A DNA stretch of 10,902 nt from Actinomycetes bacterium (lineage in GTDB: Bacteria; Actinomycetota; Actinomycetes; Propionibacteriales; Propionibacteriaceae): positions 1-10,902 of the forward strand of contig JAKOQD010000121.1 in assembly GCA_029778515.1 (NCBI GenBank). Direction: 5' to 3'. Position numbers and translations under genes: made by a program. Of this stretch, positions 5,674-10,902 are shown in pieces (within the stretch, counting starts at the first letter, position 1; every line of letters starts with the position of its first letter). The notes under the pieces are model-generated. The model was not told the DNA's origin. It saw only the letters and a list, made by a program, of their open reading frames with translations, and did no database searches.

Positions 5674-7785
5674 ATGTCGCAGCCACCGCTGGCCCCCCGC
5701 AGGCCGAGCCCTCGTCGTCATCACGGCGACACCTTCGTCGACCACTACGCCTGGATGCGCGACAAGTCCGACCCGGCCTTCCTGGCCTACCTGGAGGCGG
5801 AGAACGCCTACACCGAGGCCGAGACCGCAGGGCTCGCCGACCTGCGCCAGGAGATCTTCGAGGACATCTCGGCTCGCACCAAGCAGACCGACTTGAGCGT
5901 GCCGGAGTTCGTCCGGCACCGCGGTCTGGGAGATTTCTGGTATTACGCCCGCTCAACCGAAGGCCACGACTACCCCAGCTACCACCGCTGCCCGGCGCAG
6001 GGACGCGACTCCTTGCCCCACCCACAAGCCGGAAGTCCGGTCGGCGAGCAGCTGCTGCTGGACGCGCAGGTGCTTGCCGCGGATTCCGCGTTCTTCGCTC
6101 TTGGCACCTTCAACGTCTCCCCGGACGGACGGCTCGCGGCATACTCGGTGGACCACAGTGGCGACGAGCGCTACCGACTGGTGTTCCTCGACCTGACCAC
6201 CGGCGAACTGCTGTCGGACGAACTGCCCGAGGTGGCGGCCGGTGGCACCTGGGCCGGCAATGATGCCTTCTGTTATCTGACCGTCGACGAGGCCTGGCGA
6301 CCGGAGAAGGTCTGGCGGCACCGGCTGGGCGTCACCGGACCGGACGAGTTGCTCTTCACCGAGTCCGATGAACGCTTCTGGCTCGGCGTGGACAGCTCGC
6401 GCGACGACCGCTGGCTCCTGGTGGCATCGGCCAGCAAGACCACCACCGAAGCCTGGCTGCTCGACCTCGTCGATCCGGACGCGGAACTGCGCTGCGTCCG
6501 GCCCCGCGTCGAGGGGCTCGAGTACGACGTCGAGGTCGCCAGCGACCGGCTGTTCATCGTCCACAACCAGGACGCCCCGGACTTCGCGCTCGCGCAGGCG
6601 CCACTGACCGCGGCCACCGGCGCTGACTGGACGCCGATCTGGGCCGGCGAGCCCGGCGTCCGGTTGCTCGGTGTGACCGCCTACGACCGGGTGCTGGTGG
6701 CCAGCGTCCGCCGCGACGGGCTGCAACTGGTCACGTTGCGCTACCGGGACGCCAACGGCGATGTGGGTCCTGAAACCGCGATCGCATTCGACGAGCCGCT
6801 CTACCAACTGGATGCCGATGACGGCGACGAGGCCGACACCGACCGGATCCGGCTGCACTACCAGTCGATGGTCACCCCCGACCAGGTGATCGAGTACCGA
6901 CTCACCGATGGGGCCCGGAAGGTGCTGCGGCAGCGTCCGGTGCTCGACCACCCCAGGTTCGGGGCTTACGACCCGTCCGCCTACGTCCAGCGCCGCGAGT
7001 GGGCAACCGCACCGGACGGCACCCGGGTGCCGATCTCTCTGGTACACCGCGCAGATACCCCACTCGACGGGGCGGCCGGCTGCCTGCTCTACGGCTACGG
7101 CGCCTACGAGATCAGCATCCCGCCGACGTTCTCGATCGCTCGGCTGAGCCTGCTGGATCGTGGCTACGTCTATGCGATCGCCCACGTCCGTGGCGGTGGC
7201 GAACTCGGCCGCGCCTGGTACGACGGCGGCCGGCTCGCGGCGAAGACGAACACTTTCACGGACTTCATCGCCTGCGCCCGGCACCTGGTGGCAGCGGGCT
7301 ACACGTCCGCCGATCGGCTGGCTGCGGAAGGCGGCAGCGCCGGCGGGCTGCTGATCGGGGCCGCGATCAACCTCGCCCCGGACACCTTCGCCGCGGTGCA
7401 CGCAGCCGTGCCGTTCGTGGACGCGCTGACCACGATCCTCGATCCGGAGCTACCGCTGACCGTGATGGAGTGGGAGGAGTGGGGCGATCCGCTGCACGAT
7501 CCCGACGTGTACCGACGAATGCGCGGGTATTCGCCCTACGAGAACATCCGGACGGGTGAGTATCCGGCGATTCTGGTGACCGCCAGCCTGAACGACACCC
7601 GGGTCGAAATCACCGAGCCGGCCAAGTGGGTCGCTGAACTGCGACACACGTCCGGCTCGACCCGGCCGATTCACCTGCGCACCGAGCTGACCGCCGGCCA
7701 TGGCGGTAATTCGGGTCGCTACCAGGGGTGGCGGGACGCTGCGTTCGAATTGGCGTGGCTGATGGCGCACACCTCCCAGGGTTAG
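5674..7785 (+). CDS. ptrB: Oligopeptidase B (S9A family serine peptidase)
   Basis: A 703-residue S9A peptidase of normal family length. The N-terminus has RRPSPRRHHGDTFVDHYAWM, which resembles the usual PxxxxHGxxxxDxYxWLRD entry. A beta-propeller spans about 75-400 and the alpha/beta-hydrolase domain about 410-703. The triad is Ser555 (EGGSAGGLL), Asp641 (SLNDTRV) and His676 (AGHGG). The RGGGELGRAWYDGGR block before the nucleophile is typical. EWEEWGDP (599-606) supplies the acidic residues (Glu599, Glu601, Glu602) at the site that gives oligopeptidase B its preference for cutting after Arg/Lys in short peptides. No signal peptide is seen, so it acts in the cytoplasm. It starts at ATG 5674, the first codon after the -10 box. 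It is a single-gene unit between the two sigma genes; the next gene, sigB, starts 127 bases downstream with its own leader. Confidence 0.93.
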   Translation: MSQPPLAPRRPSPRRHHGDTFVDHYAWMRDKSDPAFLAYLEAENAYTEAETAGLADLRQEIFEDISARTKQTDLSVPEFVRHRGLGDFWYYARSTEGHDYPSYHRCPAQGRDSLPHPQAGSPVGEQLLLDAQVLAADSAFFALGTFNVSPDGRLAAYSVDHSGDERYRLVFLDLTTGELLSDELPEVAAGGTWAGNDAFCYLTVDEAWRPEKVWRHRLGVTGPDELLFTESDERFWLGVDSSRDDRWLLVASASKTTTEAWLLDLVDPDAELRCVRPRVEGLEYDVEVASDRLFIVHNQDAPDFALAQAPLTAATGADWTPIWAGEPGVRLLGVTAYDRVLVASVRRDGLQLVTLRYRDANGDVGPETAIAFDEPLYQLDADDGDEADTDRIRLHYQSMVTPDQVIEYRLTDGARKVLRQRPVLDHPRFGAYDPSAYVQRREWATAPDGTRVPISLVHRADTPLDGAAGCLLYGYGAYEISIPPTFSIARLSLLDRGYVYAIAHVRGGGELGRAWYDGGRLAAKTNTFTDFIACARHLVAAGYTSADRLAAEGGSAGGLLIGAAINLAPDTFAAVHAAVPFVDALTTILDPELPLTVMEWEEWGDPLHDPDVYRRMRGYSPYENIRTGEYPAILVTASLNDTRVEITEPAKWVAELRHTSGSTRPIHLRTELTAGHGGNSGRYQGWRDAAFELAWLMAHTSQG

Positions 7786-7817
7786 GGGTATGCGTACGAC
7801 CACGGTCTTGATCTGTC

Positions 7818-7845
7818 CCCTAGGGATGCATTCAGGGTAGCTACC
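7818..7845. promoter_or_regulatory. Two palindromes upstream of the sigB-like gene, candidate operators
   Basis: CCCTAGGG (7818-7825) and GGTAGCTACC (7836-7845) are perfect palindromes with centres 19 bases apart, near two helical turns. They lie 70-95 bases before the sigma factor's GTG. TTGATC (7808-7813) could act as a -35 hexamer, but no matching -10 box at normal spacing is seen. Confidence 0.3.
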
Positions 7846-7871
7846 GGGGCGTCGCGGGCAGAAAACCAGGC

Positions 7872-7906
7872 CGCTCTCGCGTTGTACTGATGCAAGAGCG
7901 AAAGGG
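7872..7906 (+). promoter_or_regulatory. Leader hairpin abutting the ribosome site of the sigB-like gene
   Basis: CGCTCT (7872-7877) pairs with AGAGCG (7895-7900), continued by GC/GC inside after one C-A mismatch. The Shine-Dalgarno AAAGGG (7901-7906) begins on the next base. After it, ACGTACGT (7907-7914) is a palindrome covering the spacer and most of the GTG start. Pairing here could tune translation; this is inference. Confidence 0.4.
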
Positions 7907-7912
7907 ACGTAC

Positions 7913-8863
7913 GTGATAGCTACCGCACACCGGATCCGCAGCACCGACGGGATCGACGGCAAGGACGCAGTTGGCCTATACCTTGACGGAATCGCCAAGA
8001 CTCCGCTGCTGACTGCTGAAGAGGAAGTCCAGCTGGCCAAGTTGATCGAGGCCGGACGGTACGCCCACGCGATTCTCGACGGCACCCTCGACGATGCCGA
8101 GTCGGCCCTTTGCCGCGTCCGCGCCACCGAGGACGAACTGACCGAGATCGCCCGCCAGGGCGACGCCGCGATGCAGCGCTTCATCACCGCCAACCTGAGG
8201 CTGGTGGTCTCCGTGGCCCGCAAGTACGGCCGCGCCCAGATGCCGCTACTCGACCTGGTGCAGGAGGGCAACACCGGCCTGATCCGCGCGGTCGAGAAGT
8301 TCGACTACACCAAGGGCTTCAAGTTCTCGACCTACGCCACCTGGTGGGTGCGGCAGTCGATCTCCCGCGGCATTGCGCAGCAGGGCCGGATCGTGCGCCT
8401 TCCCGTGCACGTCGCCGAGCAGGTCAACCAGGTCTCAGCCGTGCGCCGGACGCTCGAACGCCGCTGGGGACGCGAACCCGAGCTGGTCGAGATCGCCGAC
8501 GAACTCGGTTTGACCGAGGAGCAGGTGATCGATCTGCTGCGTCTCTCCCGTGACCATGTCAGCCTGGACGCACCGGTCGAGGAGGACGGCGACACCGCGC
8601 TGGGCGATCTGCTGGCCCGCGAGATGTCCCCCGGCCCGGACGAGGTCGTGCTGGACGCCGAGGATCGTGCTCGTCTGGAAGCCATGCTGGCCACCTTGGA
8701 CGACCGCTCGGCCGACGTGGTGCGCCGCCGCTACGGCCTGCTGGACGGCCGCCAGGCCAAGCTCGCCGACATCGCGGCCGTGTGGGGCATCACCGCCGAA
8801 CGCGTCCGCCAGATCGAACGGCACGCCATCTCCAAGCTTCGCGGGGACGCCGAAGCCGCCTAA
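7913..8863 (+). CDS. sigB: Group 2 sigma-70 factor, SigB/HrdB-like, non-essential or stress class
   Basis: A 316-residue sigma factor with regions 1.2 to 4 but without the long N-terminal 1.1 region of sigA. Region 1.2 is DAVGLYLDGIAKTPLLTAEEE (18-38). Region 2 has NLRLVVSVARKYGRAQMPLLD and [19 protein letters not shown] (136-154), nearly identical to sigA at the -10-reading helix, so promoter overlap with sigA is expected. Region 4 has LADIAAVWGITAERVRQIE (284-302). Length and layout match the actinobacterial SigB/HrdA-D class, which in mycobacteria and corynebacteria serves stress and transition-phase transcription. It lacks the terminal DYLD of sigA. The GTG at 7913 has AAAGGG six bases upstream. 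It lies 4.1 kb from sigA, as sigA and sigB are neighbours in other actinobacteria. The gene ends facing the thioesterase operon. Confidence 0.93.
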   Translation: MIATAHRIRSTDGIDGKDAVGLYLDGIAKTPLLTAEEEVQLAKLIEAGRYAHAILDGTLDDAESALCRVRATEDELTEIARQGDAAMQRFITANLRLVVSVARKYGRAQMPLLDLVQEGNTGLIRAVEKFDYTKGFKFSTYATWWVRQSISRGIAQQGRIVRLPVHVAEQVNQVSAVRRTLERRWGREPELVEIADELGLTEEQVIDLLRLSRDHVSLDAPVEEDGDTALGDLLAREMSPGPDEVVLDAEDRARLEAMLATLDDRSADVVRRRYGLLDGRQAKLADIAAVWGITAERVRQIERHAISKLRGDAEAA

Positions 8864-8894
8864 CCACTGGCTCCCCAACAACGGTCCCTGAGGA

Positions 8895-8945
8895 GCGCTG
8901 GCGAGCTTGCGAGCAGCGCGTCACGAAGGCCGCCCGAGGGGTGAC
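8895..8945. terminator. Imperfect palindromes between convergent sigB and thioesterase genes
   Basis: GCGCTG (8895-8900) pairs with CAGCGC (8914-8919) around a 13-nt loop that holds two GCGAG copies. It is followed by GTCAC (8920-8924) facing GTGAC (8941-8945). The 87-bp gap between the two stop codons is too small for a gene. The block resembles the dispersed GGTCCCTGAG...CGAAGGCC-type repeats seen in some actinobacteria (from memory). It probably ends transcription in both directions. Confidence 0.45.
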
Positions 8946-8950
8946 CAGAC

Positions 8951-9826
8951 CTAACTACTGCTCGGGTCGACGATTCGGATCAGGCCCTCCTGGGCGCAGG
9001 ACGCGGCCAGGCGGCCGTCCGCGAACAACCGGCCGAAGCTGAACCCAAGCCCCGCGGACGCAGACGGCGAGACCTGGTCATAGAGCAGCCACTGGTCGGC
9101 ACGGGCGGGCCGGTGGAACCACATCGAGTGGTTGATGGAAGCCACCTGCATGTTCGGCCCGCCGAACTCGACCGGGTGCGGCACTGTGCTCACGGCGAGC
9201 AGGGTCAGGTCGGAAGCGTAGGCCAGTACCGCCTGGTGGATCTGTGGGTCGTCCGGCAGCGCGCTCTCCGCCCGCACCCAGACCTTCATGTCCGCGTCCG
9301 CATGAGCGGCTGCCGTCGCCACCGAAGTGTCCGAAGCGAACCGGGTCTCCAGGACGCCCCATTCCTGCCGCCAGGCCGCCACCGCGCGCCTCGAACGGGC
9401 ACCGAGCACCTCCGACAAGGGCGGACAGTCCTCCGGCGGCGCCACACCGAGCGGCGCCTGGTCGGCGTGGTCCAGACCAGCCTCAAGCTCGTGGTACGAA
9501 CACACCATCGAGAAGATCACCCGGCCGTCCTGCGCGGCCACGACGCGGCGAGCCGAGAAGCTGCCACCGTCGCGGGTCTTCTCCACCGAATAGGTGATCG
9601 GCACTCCGGGAGCACCCGGGCGCAGGAAGTACGCTCCCAGCGAGTGCGCCACCCGTCCGGCCGGTACGGTGCGGTACCCGGCGGTCAAGGCCTGCGCGAG
9701 CACCTGCCCGCCGAAGACCCGCTGGAACATACGGCCTTCCTGGTCATCGTCCTGACCGAGGAAAGTGGCCTCGCCGGTCTGCTCCAGGTCGAGCAGGGCA
9801 ATCAGTTCGTCGACGCTCTCTGGCAA
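8951..9826 (-). CDS. tesB: Acyl-CoA thioesterase II (TesB type, double hot-dog fold)
   Basis: A 291-residue TesB-family thioesterase that hydrolyses acyl-CoA to free fatty acid and CoA. The first hot-dog half has GRMFQRVFGGQVLAQAL and VAHSLGAYFLRPG; the second has INHSMWFHRPARADQWLLY and the C-terminal QEGLIRI. Residues matching the E. coli TesB triad Asp204, Thr228, Gln278 are Asp206 (YASDLTLL), Ser230 (VASINHS) and Gln279 (CAQEG); Ser in place of Thr keeps the hydroxyl. Length is normal. The frame is open far upstream inside the PAC2 gene, but homology begins at ESVDELIALLDLEQ. The TTG at 9826 is chosen: it lies 2 bases after the PAC2 stop (TGA-CC-TTG), with no Shine-Dalgarno sequence of its own, implying translational coupling. 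Other starts nearby are absent. It is the second gene of the operon with the PAC2 protein. Confidence 0.9.
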   Translation of the reverse strand: MPESVDELIALLDLEQTGEATFLGQDDDQEGRMFQRVFGGQVLAQALTAGYRTVPAGRVAHSLGAYFLRPGAPGVPITYSVEKTRDGGSFSARRVVAAQDGRVIFSMVCSYHELEAGLDHADQAPLGVAPPEDCPPLSEVLGARSRRAVAAWRQEWGVLETRFASDTSVATAAAHADADMKVWVRAESALPDDPQIHQAVLAYASDLTLLAVSTVPHPVEFGGPNMQVASINHSMWFHRPARADQWLLYDQVSPSASAGLGFSFGRLFADGRLAASCAQEGLIRIVDPSSS

Positions 9827-9828
9827 GG

Positions 9829-10722
9829 TCAGCGACCGTTCGGCGGATCCTGCTCGGCGAGGAACTGCTCCACCGCCGCGCCGATCTCGTCGGCACTGGG
9901 CATGGAGGCCGCACCGCTGCTGCTCAGCCGGTCGTACTGCTCCTCCAGTGTGGCGACCAGCGCCGGGAACTCGGCGTCCTCCGCGGTCTCGGACGCGATC
10001 GAGGCGAGGTTCGCCGCGGCGCGCTCGGCCAGCGCAAGCATCGGGATCTCCAAGCCGGCCGCGTCCGCCAGCCGCTGCACGACCGCCTCGGTGGCCTGCG
10101 GGAAGCTGGTCTGCGCGAGGTAGTGCGGCACGTGGGCGACGAAGCCGCCGGCCAGGATGCCGGCCTCCCCAGCCTTGAACTCCAGCATGTGCGAGAAGCT
10201 GCCCGGAATCTGGACGCGGTCGATCCACATCGGATTGCCGCTCACTGTCTCCGGCTGCGTGGCATGCGCGGTCACCAGGGTCGGACGCGTGTGCGGCACC
10301 GCCATCGGCACCCCGGAGACGGTCAGCATCCGGGAAACGCCGAGCTGTTCGGCAATGCCGAGCACCGCGCTGGCTGTCCGGTTCCATTGGGTGTCCGGCT
10401 CCGGCCCCGACAGCATCAGAAAGGGCTTGCCGACCGCGTCCTTGAGCTTGTGGATCACCAGTGCGTAATCGGTCATCCCCACCCAGTGGTCGGTGTCGAA
10501 GACCATCTGTGGGCGGCGGGAGCGATAGTCGTGGAGCTGATCGTGGTCGAACTCGACCAGTACCTCGTGCTCGCACACTTCCAGCAGGTAGCGGCCGGTG
10601 CCGTGGGTGATCGACCCGGCGTCGATGTACCCGTCCAGAAGGTGGATGAGTGCAGGCTCGGCCCCCCGGACCGAATCCCAAAGCTCCGGGTCGAGTGAGT
10701 ACAGCAACCGGGGATCTAGCAC
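9829..10722 (-). CDS. PAC2 (proteasome assembly chaperone) family protein
   Basis: A 297-residue protein of the PAC2 family as found in actinobacteria. Recognisable parts are HLLDGYIDAGS (27-37), LVEFDHDQLHDYRSRRP (55-71), FLMLSGPEPDTQW (101-113), GVPMAVPHTRP (137-147) and GGFVAHVPHYLAQTSFPQA (192-210). Homologues include mycobacterial Rv2714, also encoded near sigB as I recall. The fold is known but the biochemical role in bacteria is not; binding of a peptide or nucleotide is only a suggestion. It starts with GTG at 10722, preceded by TACAGT six bases upstream and no Shine-Dalgarno sequence, consistent with a leaderless mRNA. The 3' end is closely coupled to tesB. The C-terminal 35 residues are acidic and probably flexible. 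No membrane segment or signal peptide is present. Confidence 0.88.
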   Translation of the reverse strand: MLDPRLLYSLDPELWDSVRGAEPALIHLLDGYIDAGSITHGTGRYLLEVCEHEVLVEFDHDQLHDYRSRRPQMVFDTDHWVGMTDYALVIHKLKDAVGKPFLMLSGPEPDTQWNRTASAVLGIAEQLGVSRMLTVSGVPMAVPHTRPTLVTAHATQPETVSGNPMWIDRVQIPGSFSHMLEFKAGEAGILAGGFVAHVPHYLAQTSFPQATEAVVQRLADAAGLEIPMLALAERAAANLASIASETAEDAEFPALVATLEEQYDRLSSSGAASMPSADEIGAAVEQFLAEQDPPNGR

Positions 10723-10728
10723 GCGGCC

Positions 10729-10734
10729 ACTGTA
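10729..10734 (-). promoter_or_regulatory. Candidate -10 box for a leaderless PAC2-tesB mRNA
   Basis: On the minus strand TACAGT (10734-10729) is followed by six bases and GTG at 10722. It matches TAnnnT. No -35 hexamer is evident at 16-18 bases. The layout matches those at 299, 2953 and 5661. Confidence 0.5.
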
Positions 10735-10745
10735 CCTTGCACCTT

Positions 10746-10758
10746 CGGCCGGTGGCCG
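10746..10758 (-). terminator. Small hairpin after the edge gene
   Basis: CGGCC (10746-10750) and GGCCG (10754-10758) form a 5-bp GC stem with a 3-nt loop, about 25 bases beyond the stop of the leftward gene at 10783. It may be a weak terminator separating that gene from the PAC2 promoter. Confidence 0.25.
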
Positions 10759-10770
10759 GATTGCGCTGTG

Positions 10771-10790
10771 GGCTAACTGGGGCTAACTGT
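10771..10790. repeat. Tandem 10-bp repeat over a stop codon
   Basis: GGCTAACTGG (10771-10780) is followed directly by GGCTAACTGT (10781-10790), identical at 9 of 10 positions. The right-hand copy contains the TAG stop of the leftward gene. The second unit falls in a different frame, so it adds no second in-frame stop. Confidence 0.6.
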
Positions 10791-10902
10791 CGTGGGTGTC
10801 CGGTTCGGCGGCGCTCGTGGGCGCGACGATCGGCTGCAGCTCGCGAATCCGTCCGCCCAGGTCGGTGAGTAGTTCGATCGTGCGCGCCGCTGCCGGGAAC
10901 GA
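10783..10902 (-). CDS. C-terminal 39 residues of an unidentified protein, cut by the window edge
   Basis: The minus-strand frame is open from the right edge to TAG at 10785-10783. It reads through ARTIELLTDLGGRIRELQPI (helical, amphipathic) and ends with a polar acidic tail APTSAAEPDTHDS. Codon choice is GC-rich at third positions, as in the neighbouring genes, which supports coding. I do not recognise the family from this piece. It is upstream of PAC2-tesB in the same direction, with about 60 bases between its stop and the PAC2 start, and a separate promoter for PAC2 is likely. Confidence 0.5.
   Translation of the reverse strand, partial: SFPAAARTIELLTDLGGRIRELQPIVAPTSAAEPDTHDS

Noticed and set aside
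5953..7401. Open frame of 482 codons on the minus strand inside oligopeptidase B
   Set aside because: Antisense to a complete peptidase gene with all catalytic motifs; high GC produces long false frames.
9827..10681. 285-residue N-terminal extension of the thioesterase
   Set aside because: It is a shadow of the PAC2 gene; thioesterase homology begins right after 9826 and the total length then fits the family.
1..10902. Mobile element, prophage, CRISPR array or tRNA/rRNA genes
   Set aside because: No transposase, integrase, regularly spaced repeats, cloverleaf or rRNA sequence was seen.

Overview
The window is chromosomal DNA of a high-GC Gram-positive bacterium (Actinomycetota). The evidence is GC-rich third codon positions, GTG and TTG starts, a HrdB/SigA-type primary sigma factor with a long acidic Ala/Pro-rich N-terminus, a second SigB-like sigma factor, a small actinobacterial DUF7455 zinc protein and an actinobacterial PAC2-family protein. 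The gene set (sigA, sigB, DUF7455, PAC2) recalls the sigA-sigB neighbourhood of Mycobacterium and Propionibacteriales. I cannot name a genus from the sequence; a Propionibacteriales-type organism is a guess.

Layout. 50-241 (+): DUF7455 zinc-ribbon protein, closed by a very strong hairpin. 312-2797 (+): a two-gene operon, a macrodomain ADP-ribose hydrolase and an S9C-type prolyl oligopeptidase-family peptidase, overlapping by ATGA. The peptidase carries an in-frame palindromic repeat that encodes a VIPAKAGI peptide. 2966-3607 (+): HAD-like hydrolase. 3762-3890 (+): 42-residue ribbon-helix-helix protein. 3891-4148: convergent intergenic space with a terminator-like hairpin. 4149-5492 (-): primary sigma factor sigA. 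5493-5673: divergent promoter region. 5674-7785 (+): oligopeptidase B. 7913-8863 (+): SigB-like group 2 sigma factor, preceded by palindromes and a leader hairpin. 8951-10722 (-): two-gene operon of a PAC2-family protein followed by a TesB-type acyl-CoA thioesterase. 10783-10902 (-): C-terminal end of an unidentified gene cut by the window edge.

The window is mostly housekeeping. The two sigma factors set the transcription programme, and the two S9 peptidases, the thioesterase, the macrodomain enzyme and the HAD enzyme are small-molecule or peptide-processing enzymes. There is no sign of a phage, transposase, CRISPR array, tRNA or rRNA, and I found no convincing new multi-gene system. The items most worth checking are the repeat inserted in the peptidase, the recurring '-10 box 6-7 nt before the start codon' layout that points to leaderless mRNAs for four genes, the palindromes and hairpin before sigB, and the HAD protein whose DxD motif reads Asp-Trp-Asn.
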